Virus record (IMG/VR): IMGVR_UViG_3300032297_000209
Span: 1-23,717 of that record
DNA from: a virus
Length of the DNA: 23,717 bases
Direction: 5' to 3' (one strand)
Of the stretch, positions 1-7,244 are shown piece by piece (the stretch's first letter is position 1; the number at the start of each line of letters is the position of its first letter). Below the pieces are notes generated by a model. It was not told where the DNA came from. It did no database searches and saw nothing but the letters and a program-made list of their open reading frames with translations. A program made the translations under genes and the position numbers.

Positions 1-1434
1 ACAGTTACATTTCCCATCTGGCATGCACAATTTGAAGATCTTATTGTATTAAAAAATAATCAAGGAACTGAAGAAACTCGTGTACGACAAATGGACTACA
101 GCGTAGTAGTCAATAAAATGTTCTGGAATCGTTACAAGAATAATGAAAATATTACATTATTTGATCCGCATGAAGTTCCAGATCTGTATCAGGCATTTTA
201 TCGTAACAGTACAGAATTTGAAAAACTATATCTAAAATATGAGCAGGATAAGACAAAGAAAAAGAAGAGTGTATCAGCAGATGCGCTATTCAAAGGTGGA
301 ATCCTTAAAGAGAGAACTGATACTGGGCGCATATATCTTGTCAATATCGACAATGTTATCAACCAGGGCCCGTTTGATACAACGCTGGATCCGATATATC
401 AATCAAACCTATGCCAGGAGATACTTTTACCCACCCGTCCTTTCCAGAGAATTGAAGATCCAGAGGGACGCATTGCTCTTTGCACTCTTGGGTCAATCAA
501 CTGGGGTGCGTTCCGAAATCCTCAAGAGATGAGAAAGGCGTGCCGTGTCTTAGTTCGTAGCCTGAGCAATCTATTGAGTTATCAAGACTTCTTAAGCATT
601 CAAAGTAAATTAGCCAATGATGATTTTGAACCATTAGGTGTTGGTATTACTAATCTCGCTTACTGGCATGCTCGTAAGAGTTTCAAATACGGGTCAGACG
701 AAGCACTAGCAGAAGCCAAGCGTTGGATGGAACATCAAGCATACTACCTTACTGAAGCCAGTGTCGAGCTTGCCCAAGAGCGTGGTCCGTGCGGGCGTAG
801 CCAGCACACTTATTATGGTAAGGGAGTGTTTCCGTGGGAGCGCCGTGCAGAGGGAGTTAACGAATTAACAGATTTTACTCCAAGCATAGATTGGGAACCA
901 TTGCGTGAAAGAATGAAGAAGTACGGTATCCGTAATGCTACATTAATGGCCGTGGCACCGGTTGAGTCCAGCTCAGTTGTATTAAACTCCACCAACGGAA
1001 TTGAAATGCCCATGGAATTGATTTCTGTTAAGGAATCAAAAGCTGGATCGTTTGTACAGGTTGTGCCAGAGTACAAACGCTTGAAAAATCGTTATCAGAT
1101 GATGTGGGATCAAACTGACTGCATTGATTACTTAAAAACAGCGGCAGTGTTAGCAGTATATATTGATCAAAGTTTATCAACTAACACATTCTACAATCCG
1201 GCAAACTATTCTGATAACAAAGTTCCGGGAACTTTGATTGCCAAAAATTTAATGTTGGCTTACAAATGGGGCATTAAGACTATATACTATAGTTTAATAA
1301 ACAAGGTAGGTGCAAAGTCCGGCGTTACTGCAACTTCTGTATTACCTCAAGTTAATGGAAGTAACGGTTACATAAATGCCGCGGACAATGTCATTATATA
1401 TGATGACGCCGACTGCGAGGCATGTAAATTATAA
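1..1434 (+). CDS. nrdA: Class Ia ribonucleoside-diphosphate reductase, large subunit (5' end outside window)
   Basis: The large (alpha, R1) subunit of ribonucleotide reductase reduces ribonucleotides to deoxyribonucleotides for phage DNA synthesis, using the radical supplied by NrdB. The frame is open from base 1, so the gene starts upstream; an in-frame ATG at 91 is internal. About 477 C-terminal residues are visible. Active-site landmarks are the SNLCQEI block (codons 403-423: the Asn, radical Cys and Glu of the catalytic site), the redox Cys in ALCTLGS, the Tyr pair of the radical-transfer path in IYYSL, and the C-terminal CEACKL tail whose cysteines re-reduce the active site. The [12 protein letters not shown] / TGRIY stretch is as in T4-type NrdA. 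The stop overlaps the erpA start (TAATG), so the two are probably translationally coupled. Identity is secure; only the N terminus is missing. Confidence 0.97.
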   Translation, partial: TVTFPIWHAQFEDLIVLKNNQGTEETRVRQMDYSVVVNKMFWNRYKNNENITLFDPHEVPDLYQAFYRNSTEFEKLYLKYEQDKTKKKKSVSADALFKGGILKERTDTGRIYLVNIDNVINQGPFDTTLDPIYQSNLCQEILLPTRPFQRIEDPEGRIALCTLGSINWGAFRNPQEMRKACRVLVRSLSNLLSYQDFLSIQSKLANDDFEPLGVGITNLAYWHARKSFKYGSDEALAEAKRWMEHQAYYLTEASVELAQERGPCGRSQHTYYGKGVFPWERRAEGVNELTDFTPSIDWEPLRERMKKYGIRNATLMAVAPVESSSVVLNSTNGIEMPMELISVKESKAGSFVQVVPEYKRLKNRYQMMWDQTDCIDYLKTAAVLAVYIDQSLSTNTFYNPANYSDNKVPGTLIAKNLMLAYKWGIKTIYYSLINKVGAKSGVTATSVLPQVNGSNGYINAADNVIIYDDADCEACKL

Positions 1435-1763
1435 TGGAACAAGTAACTATCTCAGAATCAGCAATTGTTAAAATTACAGATCTATTAGCAGAAGAAAATA
1501 ATCCTAACTTAAAACTTAGGACATTTGTTCAAGGCGGTGGATGTTCTGGGTTTCAATATGGATTTACATTTGACGAAGAACAGAATGAAGATGATTTTGT
1601 AATTGAACATCCTAATTTAAAAGTCTTAATAGACGCAATGAGTATGCAATACATGTTAGGGGCTGTAATAGATTACAAAGAAGATCTTACTGGAAGTCAA
1701 TTTGTAATACAAAACCCTAACGCACAAACAACCTGTGGTTGTGGTAGCAGTTTTTCTATTTAA
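1434..1763 (+). CDS. erpA: A-type Fe-S cluster carrier ErpA
   Basis: ErpA-like A-type carrier that receives Fe-S clusters from a scaffold and passes them to apo-proteins in the cytoplasm. The product is 109 aa, a full-length size for the family. The three ligand cysteines are present: C37 in [10 protein letters not shown], and C101 and C103 in the C-terminal CGCGSSFSI. The segment NPNLKLR and the exact SSFSI ending are as in proteobacterial ErpA rather than IscA or SufA. The start overlaps the nrdA stop, and iscU follows after 9 nt, so it belongs to the nrd transcription unit. An Fe-S carrier between RNR subunit genes is unusual (see findings). Homologous A-type carriers are known from cyanophages; a role in sustaining host Fe-S enzymes or iron supply to NrdB is inference. 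Confidence 0.95.
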   Translation: MEQVTISESAIVKITDLLAEENNPNLKLRTFVQGGGCSGFQYGFTFDEEQNEDDFVIEHPNLKVLIDAMSMQYMLGAVIDYKEDLTGSQFVIQNPNAQTTCGCGSSFSI

Positions 1764-1772
1764 GGAAACAAC

Positions 1773-2156
1773 ATGGCATACTCAGACAAAGTTGTTGATC
1801 ACTACGAAAATCCTCGCAATGTAGGAAAGTTTGAAATTGACGATACAATTGGCACAGGCATGGTGGGAGCACCTGCTTGCGGCGATGTGATGAAATTACA
1901 AATAAAGGTTGACAATGATACAGGTATTATTACAGATGCGAAATTTAAAACATATGGCTGCGGATCGGCTATCGCAAGCTCGAGCCTCATTACAGAATGG
2001 GTTAAAGGAAAAACACTTGACGAAGCAGGGTCAATTAAAAACTCCCAAATTGCCGAAGAACTAGCCCTGCCACCAGTAAAGATACATTGTAGCATATTAG
2101 CAGAAGATGCTATCAAAGCTGCTGTAGAAAATTATAGAAAGAAACACAATGAGTAA
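1773..2156 (+). CDS. iscU: Fe-S cluster assembly scaffold IscU
   Basis: IscU is the scaffold on which IscS builds a [2Fe-2S] cluster before chaperone-assisted transfer to carriers such as ErpA. At 127 aa it is the usual length. The conserved ligands are all visible: C36 and D38 in GAPACGDVMKLQ, C63 in KTYGCGSAIASSS, and H105/C106 in VKIHCSILAEDA. The LPPVK motif (99-103), by which the HscA chaperone recognises IscU, is intact, so the protein should plug into host IscS/HscBA, none of which is encoded here. An AAGGAA Shine-Dalgarno precedes the ATG. The last codons overlap nrdB by 8 nt. No sign of decay. Confidence 0.96.
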   Translation: MAYSDKVVDHYENPRNVGKFEIDDTIGTGMVGAPACGDVMKLQIKVDNDTGIITDAKFKTYGCGSAIASSSLITEWVKGKTLDEAGSIKNSQIAEELALPPVKIHCSILAEDAIKAAVENYRKKHNE

Positions 2157-3249
2157 AGAACAGTACAATTTCACTAAACCAACAAATTATCTTAAAAGAA
2201 CAATGTTTCTAGACCCAGCTGGTCCAGTCACAGTTCAACGCTTTGAAGAAGTTAAGTATCCTAAATTACAAAAGTACGAAGAGCTTGCTCGTGGGTTCTT
2301 TTGGGTTCCGGAAGAGATCAGTCTTACCAAAGACAAAATGGATCATAAGGATGCAAGCGATGCAGTTAAACATATTTTTACTTCTAATCTGTTGCGTCAG
2401 ACTGCATTAGACAGTATTCAAGGGCGAGCCCCGTTCCAAGTATTTGGACCAGTTTGTTCTATTCCAGAACTTGAAGCCCTAACACTTACATGGAGCTTCT
2501 TCGAGACTAGCATTCATAGTAAGAGTTATAGTCATATTATTCGCAATGTTTACGGAGTGCCAAAAGATGAATTCAATAAGATTCACGATACAGTTGAAAT
2601 TGCTGGCATGGCAGCTAATATTGGTCGCTACTATGAGGATCTTCATATTCTCAACAGCCGTAAAGAGTTGGGCGAAGACATTCCAGTCAATGTTCACAAA
2701 CGAGCAATATGGCTCGCTTTACATGCCTCCTACGCCCTCGAGGCCCTACGCTTTATGGTTTCCTTTGCCACCTCACTTGCCATGGTAGAAAACAAGATCT
2801 ATATTGGTAATGGTAACATTATCAGTTTGATCTTACAAGATGAAATTCTACACGGTGAATGGACTGCTTGGTTAATTAATAATGTTATTAAAGATGATCC
2901 CGACTTTGTGCCAATTGCAGAAGAATGTGCTAATGAAGTATATGCAATGTACTTGGAAGTCATTGAGGAAGAAAAAGCGTGGGCTGACTACCTGTTTAAG
3001 AAAGGTGTAGTTATTGGTCTTAATGCACAAATTCTAAAAGAGTTTGTAGACTACACAGCATTTACTAAATTAAAAGAAGTAGGTATTAAGTATCTAGGAG
3101 AACATCCAAAGTCTAGTCCTATTCCGTGGTTTAATAAACATGTGAATATTAACAAGAAACAAAGTGCTCTACAGGAAACTGAAAGTACCAACTATGTTAT
3201 TGGTGTTATGTCAGATGCTGTTGCACATGACGAACTACCAGATCTATAA
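2149..3249 (+). CDS. nrdB: Class Ia ribonucleoside-diphosphate reductase, small subunit
   Basis: R2 (beta) subunit of ribonucleotide reductase, 366 aa, which carries the dimetal site and the stable tyrosyl radical and pairs with NrdA. Metal-site residues can be followed: D88 in LDSIQGR, E119, H123, radical Tyr Y127 (HSKSY), E198 (LEALRF), and E232/H235 in DEILHGEW. The spacings D88-E119 (31) and E198-E232 (34) match Escherichia coli. However, the first helix reads E-T-S-I-H instead of the usual E-x-x-H, one residue longer. The acidic C-terminal tail (HDELPDL) resembles the peptide that docks on R1. It overlaps iscU by 8 nt, and the glutaredoxin follows after 8 nt. Confidence 0.96.
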   Translation: MSKEQYNFTKPTNYLKRTMFLDPAGPVTVQRFEEVKYPKLQKYEELARGFFWVPEEISLTKDKMDHKDASDAVKHIFTSNLLRQTALDSIQGRAPFQVFGPVCSIPELEALTLTWSFFETSIHSKSYSHIIRNVYGVPKDEFNKIHDTVEIAGMAANIGRYYEDLHILNSRKELGEDIPVNVHKRAIWLALHASYALEALRFMVSFATSLAMVENKIYIGNGNIISLILQDEILHGEWTAWLINNVIKDDPDFVPIAEECANEVYAMYLEVIEEEKAWADYLFKKGVVIGLNAQILKEFVDYTAFTKLKEVGIKYLGEHPKSSPIPWFNKHVNINKKQSALQETESTNYVIGVMSDAVAHDELPDL

Positions 3250-3257
3250 GGAATAAA

Positions 3258-3488
3258 ATGAAAGCAATCGTATGGAGTAAAACACCTTGTCCCTACTGCG
3301 ACCAGGCCAAGGCATTATTAAAGATGAAAGGTATTGAGTTTGAAGAACGAAATATCACTGAAGGCACATGGAGCAAAGAGCAACTATTAGAAGCTGTTCC
3401 AAATGCTAGAACAGTTCCTCAAATTTTCTTAGACGAGCAATTAATAGGCGGATTTACGGAATTGAGGGCACACTTAAATGGAAAATGA
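3258..3488 (+). CDS. Glutaredoxin (NrdC/GrxA-like)
   Basis: Small dithiol glutaredoxin of 76 aa, the probable electron donor that re-reduces the NrdA C-terminal cysteines. Signature elements are the CPYC active site (C11, C14), the cis-proline motif TVP (52-54) that positions glutathione, and GGF (64-66) near the C terminus. It directly follows nrdB with an AAGGA ribosome-binding site, completing the reductase operon as in T4, where nrdC plays this role. The last 11 nt overlap the next gene. T4 NrdC or a bacterial GrxC would be equivalent names; I leave the symbol open. Confidence 0.93.
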   Translation: MKAIVWSKTPCPYCDQAKALLKMKGIEFEERNITEGTWSKEQLLEAVPNARTVPQIFLDEQLIGGFTELRAHLNGK

Positions 3489-3933
3489 TTTAGATAATAC
3501 TGACTCTGTTAAAGTTGACGATTCATCCCAAATTGATACAATTGACCTTAGTGGATTAAACATGTCTTATTCAATTGGTGCCCAGGGATCTGCCTACGGC
3601 AATATAACTACTTCTGCAGGTGCTAATGGAACATCGGGTAGTTATTATTATACCAACGGTACTTCTAATAACTTTGGATGGGCTAACTCTAATATTAGCA
3701 TTACAAGTAATCAAACACAATCAGCATTGAATGTAACAGGCGATGCGGAGTTTGAAGGCGATATTAAATGGAAGGGCCGCAAACTTAGCACCCTTTTAGA
3801 AAAGATCGAAAGCAGATTAGCTATCTTAGAAGAAGCTGATCCAAAGAAACTTGAAAAATTTGCCGCTCTCAAAAAAGCCTACGAAAATTATAAGTTGTTA
3901 GAGAAATTAATCGGTGACGACGATGGATCCTAA
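3478..3933 (+). CDS. Probable virion-associated protein with Gly/Ser/Asn-rich head and coiled-coil tail
   Basis: A 151-aa protein with a two-part structure. Residues about 30-85 are a low-complexity Gly/Ser/Thr/Asn/Tyr-rich region. The stretch LNVTGDAEFEGDIKWKGRKL then leads into an amphipathic helix (about 100-145, TLLEKIESRLAIL and onward) likely to form a coiled coil. The pairing of a VTGDAEFEGDI strand with a LEKIEERLAIL-type helix recurs in tailed-phage proteins of unknown role, often suspected to be structural. The start overlaps the glutaredoxin gene by 11 nt; the end overlaps the next small gene by 11 nt. No enzyme motif or signal peptide is visible. The virion assignment is inference. 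Confidence 0.6.
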   Translation: MENDLDNTDSVKVDDSSQIDTIDLSGLNMSYSIGAQGSAYGNITTSAGANGTSGSYYYTNGTSNNFGWANSNISITSNQTQSALNVTGDAEFEGDIKWKGRKLSTLLEKIESRLAILEEADPKKLEKFAALKKAYENYKLLEKLIGDDDGS

Positions 3934-4081
3934 AGATAAAAAGATCGCAGAGTTAGAAAAGACTTTACAACGACTGATAGAAAGTGTTAAACTATTAAAT
4001 CAGCGTGTGACATTCCTTGAGCGAGAAAACAATCGGCGCAAGGGCGATGTCAACCAATTATCATCAGCAATAAACAAATAA
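3923..4081 (+). CDS. Small coiled-coil protein (52 aa), unknown function
   Basis: Open frame of 52 codons starting ATG GAT CCT. It overlaps the upstream gene by 11 nt and ends one base before the thyX ATG. The product is almost entirely an amphipathic helix (KIAELEKTLQRLIESVKLL, then LNQRVTFLEREN) with a heptad-like Leu/Ile pattern, ending in a polar tail. There is no clear Shine-Dalgarno, so translation may be coupled to the upstream gene. Its position directly after a protein that itself ends in a coiled coil suggests partnership, but that is speculation. It fills what would otherwise be a 150-nt hole in a gap-free operon, which supports it being a real gene. Confidence 0.65.
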   Translation: MDPKDKKIAELEKTLQRLIESVKLLNQRVTFLERENNRRKGDVNQLSSAINK

Positions 4082-4082
4082 A

Positions 4083-4769
4083 ATGAAAGTAAAATTAATC
4101 TCATCAAGCAAACCTAGCCGTAGCATGTATGATGAGGGACTTACTGATGCACAGGAGCTTATTGCTTTCTGCGCTCGTGTGAGTAACCCTAGCAATCAAT
4201 TCAACATGGAAACTGCGGACAAACTAATCCGTTATCTAGTTAAGCATAAACATTGGTCACCTCTTGAAATGGTTTCTGCCTGTCTAGAAATTGAAACTAC
4301 ACGAGACATAGCTCGACAAATTCTTAGACACAGAAGTTTCTCATTCCAAGAGTTCAGTCAACGATATGCAGATCCTACCAAAGATTTGGACTTTGTAGTA
4401 AGAGAGTGTCGTATGCAAGACACTAAGAATCGTCAGAATAGTGTAGACATCGATTTACAAAATGATGATGATCGACGGATTGCCTATCAGTGGGAACAAT
4501 ATCAAAGAAATGTTATTAAAGCAACCAAGGAAGCGTATGCTTGGGCAGTTGAACATGGTATTGCCAAAGAGCAAGCTAGGGCTGTGTTACCCGAAGGTTT
4601 AACAGTTAGTCGCCTGTACATGAATGGCACACTTCGTAGTTGGATTCACTTTATTGATCTACGCAGCGGCAATGGTACACAGAAAGAACATATGGAAGTA
4701 GCTCGTGCCTGTGCAGAAGTTATTGCTGAAATCTTTCCAATGGCAACTGAGTATGTCCAGCCCCAGTGA
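4083..4769 (+). CDS. thyX: Flavin-dependent thymidylate synthase ThyX
   Basis: ThyX methylates dUMP to dTMP using FAD, NADPH and methylenetetrahydrofolate. Its 228 aa fit the family. The defining motif RHRx7S is present as RHRSFSFQEFSQRY, which binds FAD and dUMP. The upstream H-W-S-P-L-E-M block (the family's HxSxxEH-like helix) and the downstream LPEGLTVSRLYMNGTLRS block with conserved Arg residues complete the active site. ThyX is common in T4-like and cyanophage genomes in place of ThyA and fits the nearby reductase genes in dNTP supply. The next gene starts inside its 3' end. Confidence 0.96.
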   Translation: MKVKLISSSKPSRSMYDEGLTDAQELIAFCARVSNPSNQFNMETADKLIRYLVKHKHWSPLEMVSACLEIETTRDIARQILRHRSFSFQEFSQRYADPTKDLDFVVRECRMQDTKNRQNSVDIDLQNDDDRRIAYQWEQYQRNVIKATKEAYAWAVEHGIAKEQARAVLPEGLTVSRLYMNGTLRSWIHFIDLRSGNGTQKEHMEVARACAEVIAEIFPMATEYVQPQ

Positions 4770-5145
4770 TACACTAAAAAAGTTTGCAGCCGAGCATAAC
4801 ATTAGAGTCATCGACTCTAATAAAAGGGCATATAAGCATACTCGCGCTAATGTTCAACTGTTTCACTTTGCCGACGACTATAATAAGTTTCTTAGCGATC
4901 GTATAACATACGAAACTGAAACCCTTTATACTGTTGAAATAGCCGAAAGTGAATTGGAAAGAATAGCAGAATTTGAAAATCAGGTATTCAATAACATGAA
5001 ACAAACTGGGCATTACAATCTATTTGAAACTTTAATGGATCAAAAAGAACAAGAAGCGTATCTGCGGAACAATTATCCCTCGGTAAAAAAAGCATATGAA
5101 CATTATAGTTTGATGTTAAAATTGGCCCAAAGTGGAGAACTATGA
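4753..5145 (+). CDS. Conserved phage hypothetical protein (130 aa)
   Basis: I do not recognise a named family. The frame is open further upstream (to 4705), but the ATG at 4753 (MSSPSDTLKKF) is preferred because it overlaps thyX by only 17 nt. The protein is hydrophilic and mostly helical, with a C-terminal motif YPSVKKAYEHYSLMLKLA that resembles the C-terminal helices of several short phage proteins. No membrane segment or metal motif is seen. The stop overlaps the next start (ATGA), suggesting coupled translation with the DUF2452 gene. The start choice is uncertain because no strong ribosome-binding site is visible. Confidence 0.6.
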   Translation: MSSPSDTLKKFAAEHNIRVIDSNKRAYKHTRANVQLFHFADDYNKFLSDRITYETETLYTVEIAESELERIAEFENQVFNNMKQTGHYNLFETLMDQKEQEAYLRNNYPSVKKAYEHYSLMLKLAQSGEL

Positions 5146-5600
5146 GCAATGTTGCAAAGGGGAGAAACAGTTACGATTCAACCTCAACTGATCTTACTAT
5201 TGCATTCTTTAATAAGAATGTTACTCCCTACGCAACAGAGTCAGGCGGTCCTAAGTTTGATCTAGTACCTGTAACTAAACAAAAAGACATTATGCTCAAT
5301 GTTGCTAGGCTACATGCCCAGCAAGAATACGATAGGATAATGGAATTAGTTACTGTACTACAAAAGCAGGCTGCACAGATTAAACAAAGGTTAGATATTA
5401 CTGATATGGTACATGCTGCTGAATATCAATTTCAGATAGCACATGGTAATACATATTGGTTATTATACGATCATAGAAAAAATGTTACTCGTTTAAGTAT
5501 AAATGGTCCGGATGATTGGAGTTCTAGTCCGCCGGAAGAGTATGAGTATATAACTCAGGTTAAATGGTTAGGTGATCATACCTGGATAGAAGTAAATTAA
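5142..5600 (+). CDS. DUF2452-family protein
   Basis: A 152-aa protein whose pattern matches DUF2452, a family of unknown function. The landmarks are SGGPKFDLVPV near residue 35, a central helix with QEYDRIMELVTVLQKQA followed by IKQRLDIT, then a YQFQIAHGNTYWLLY strand and a C-terminal VKWLGDHTWIEV. No catalytic residues are known for this family. It overlaps the previous gene by 4 nt (ATGA) and precedes the LSm-like gene by 11 nt. The family call comes from remembered sequence patterns, not a search. Confidence 0.7.
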   Translation: MSNVAKGRNSYDSTSTDLTIAFFNKNVTPYATESGGPKFDLVPVTKQKDIMLNVARLHAQQEYDRIMELVTVLQKQAAQIKQRLDITDMVHAAEYQFQIAHGNTYWLLYDHRKNVTRLSINGPDDWSSSPPEEYEYITQVKWLGDHTWIEVN

Positions 5601-5611
5601 AAGGAATAAAA

Positions 5612-5899
5612 ATGTTAATACAAAAAGGATTCTCCTCTGGAGATGTAATCAGCTTAAAATTAGTAAATGGTGATGAGATCATTGCTCGCTTTGAAGAAGA
5701 AAGCGATGACTTTATTAAGATTACTAAGCCACTGGCTATTACAGTAGGCGCACAAGGATTAGGTATGATTCCTTGGTTGTTTTTAGGCAATACTGAGACA
5801 TTTAAGTTGAAAAACCAGCATGTTTTTGTTGCAGTACCAGCAAAAAAAGAAGCCGCTGATCAATACATAGAAGGTACTACCGGAATTGCACTACGGTAA
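5612..5899 (+). CDS. Small beta-barrel protein, probably LSm/Hfq-like
   Basis: 95-aa protein. The N-terminal pattern G-D-V-I-S-L-K-L-V-N-G-D-E-I-I-A-R-F resembles the Sm1 strand-loop-strand of LSm proteins. A hydrophobic stretch AQGLGMIPWLFLGN and a C-terminal ADQYIEGTTGIAL tail follow. Proteins of this shape are frequent in T4-like environmental phages, beside lysis or structural genes. It has its own AAGGA site. An RNA-binding role is possible by analogy with Hfq, but no Hfq-specific residues can be assigned, so treat the function as unknown. Confidence 0.55.
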   Translation: MLIQKGFSSGDVISLKLVNGDEIIARFEEESDDFIKITKPLAITVGAQGLGMIPWLFLGNTETFKLKNQHVFVAVPAKKEAADQYIEGTTGIALR

Positions 5900-5923
5900 A
5901 TATTAATCGTAGGAGATTAGATT

Positions 5924-6811
5924 ATGCCATATATAATAGGTGCAACAGCTCACGGTGTAAAACACATTGCGGATGTTTATCATAGTGAAACCGTATTTGC
6001 AAATTTTGTTAATATTGCCCTGTGGAACGACCCACAAGGGCCTGAAGCGGCAGTTCAATCTCAAATATTTGCCAGTGACTATGCTGTTACATCGGTAGTT
6101 ACTGAACAAATTGAAGGCGATGCTGATAGCCCAGGTATTGTTGATCAGCAACAAAAGAAATTAATAGATGCCGGTATTATAAGTGCAGACGATGTTGCCA
6201 AAGGTAATAATGCTACTCCGTCATCATCAGATACAGGCCCTGCGGCAACCACTACTGGTACTGAAACAACTTCGGTAACATTATCCACTTCGGTTGATGA
6301 TACTGTGTTATATGTAGGCCCATCAACTGGTATAACTTGGACAGTTAAAACAGTCACTAAGCAACCAGGTGTTATTTTTCCGTATGATGTTGCCACAGTT
6401 GCCGCTGAGAATGGAACAACTCCACAGATTGTGTGCGATAATTTAAAAGCATTGGTAGTTAATGTACTCGATCCACTTAAAGCACAGTATCCTGATATGT
6501 TTATTACTTGTACTTTTAGAAAGAAAGGTGTAGGTAGTCCAACAAGTCAACACCCTCTTGGCATGGCGGCAGACATTCAATATTCAAAAGCAAGTAAGGC
6601 TGACTATTTTACTAGAGCACAATGGATTAGGGATAACCTACCATTTGATCAATTCTTATTAGAGTACAAAACTACCGGAACAAAGAAGCCCTGGCATCAT
6701 ATTAGCTACAGTCGAACAAGTAACAGAGGGCAAGTTTGTACATTTATGAATGACAAAAATTGTAAAGGTCCTGGAGTTACTGGTCTGTATGACCTAGGTG
6801 GAGTTGAATAA
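5924..6811 (+). CDS. Peptidase M15-type peptidoglycan hydrolase with phage N-terminal domain
   Basis: 295-aa protein with three parts: an N-terminal domain (about 1-90, MPYIIGATAHGVKHIADVY) of baseplate- or structure-like character, a Ser/Thr/Pro/Gly-rich linker (about 95-125), and a C-terminal D-Ala-D-Ala carboxypeptidase-like domain. The M15 zinc site is visible as SxHxxGxAxD (S208, H210, G213, D217) and WxH (W257, H259). Family enzymes cleave the D,D or L,D peptide bonds of peptidoglycan. There is no signal peptide. The structural head plus hydrolase suggests a virion-associated lysin acting at entry rather than a free endolysin, but either is possible. A good TAGGAG site (5909-5914) precedes the ATG. 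Confidence 0.8.
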   Translation: MPYIIGATAHGVKHIADVYHSETVFANFVNIALWNDPQGPEAAVQSQIFASDYAVTSVVTEQIEGDADSPGIVDQQQKKLIDAGIISADDVAKGNNATPSSSDTGPAATTTGTETTSVTLSTSVDDTVLYVGPSTGITWTVKTVTKQPGVIFPYDVATVAAENGTTPQIVCDNLKALVVNVLDPLKAQYPDMFITCTFRKKGVGSPTSQHPLGMAADIQYSKASKADYFTRAQWIRDNLPFDQFLLEYKTTGTKKPWHHISYSRTSNRGQVCTFMNDKNCKGPGVTGLYDLGGVE

Positions 6812-6820
6812 ATAGTTTGC

Positions 6821-6877
6821 CTGTCAAGCATCTGGGCATAGCCCAGCTAGACATGTTGGGCGAGGACTACTTGACAG
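6821..6877 (+). repeat. Nested inverted repeats upstream of and across the tmRNA promoter -35
   Basis: CTGTCAAG (6821-6828) and CTTGACAG (6870-6877) are perfect inverted copies; the second contains the -35 hexamer. Inside them, CTGGGC/GCCCAG (6832-6837 / 6841-6846, 3-nt loop) competes with GCCCA/TGGGC (6841-6845 / 6857-6861). CGAGG/CCTCG (6861-6865 / 6878-6882) and TTGAC/GTCAA (6871-6875 / 6882-6886) also span the promoter. The GC-rich hairpin could end transcription from the peptidase gene, although there is no T-run. It could also be an operator. Confidence 0.5.
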
Positions 6878-6899
6878 CCTCGTCAAAATGTAGTATAAT
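6871..6899 (+). promoter_or_regulatory. Consensus sigma-70 promoter of the tmRNA gene
   Basis: TTGACA (6871-6876), a 17-nt spacer and TATAAT (6894-6899): perfect consensus in both boxes. Transcription should start near 6906, just upstream of the tmRNA acceptor piece. Confidence 0.88.
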
Positions 6900-6970
6900 T
6901 AAATTTAAGACTGTATGAAGTCGATTGAAAAGGATTCTGGACGCGGGTTCGACTCCCGCCAGGTCCACCA

Positions 6971-7062
6971 TAAAACATACTAGTCGGCGACTAAGCGTAT
7001 TGCACGGTCTCTTCGGAGTGAAAGGGTCAGTGGTTCGATTCCACTATAGTGTGTTTTATAAT
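6971..7062 (+). other. Intervening segment of the permuted tmRNA precursor, with T-arm-like hairpin
   Basis: This segment lies between the CCA end (6970) and the mature coding-piece 5' end (7063) and would be removed from the precursor. It is closed by a 12-bp helix, TAAAACATACTA (6971-6982) with TAGTGTGTTTTA (7047-7058), one G-U pair, which extends the acceptor stem and brings the two ends together. Inside lie a UUCG tetraloop hairpin (CTC-TTCG-GAG, 7009-7018) and a perfect T-arm-like hairpin AGTGG-TTCGATT-CCACT (7029-7045), one base from the long helix. I could not fold a matching D-arm and anticodon arm, so I do not call a tRNA. Confidence 0.75.
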
Positions 7063-7244
7063 GGGCCTGCCATGGTTTCGACAGGGTCAAGAGTAATGAA
7101 ATGGACAGTCCGGCAAGGTAGAAGCCGTTAGGATTGGGGTAACCCGGTCGAAGACACAAAACCTTTAAATGCAAACGACGAAAGTTACGCATTGGCCGCC
7201 TAAACGCAGCCTGGGGTAAGACATACCTCGCAACAGAAACTCAG

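Noticed and set aside
6971-7062. Complete tRNA gene inside the tmRNA intervening segment
   Set aside because: T-arm-like hairpin and acceptor-like helix are present, but no D-arm or 7-nt anticodon loop on a 5-bp stem can be folded, and an extra base separates T-arm and acceptor helix.
6925-7131. Open frame of 68 aa across the tmRNA acceptor and coding pieces
   Set aside because: The translation (ILDAGSTPARST) is the familiar artefact of reading through a tRNA-like 3' end; the RNA structure explains the sequence.
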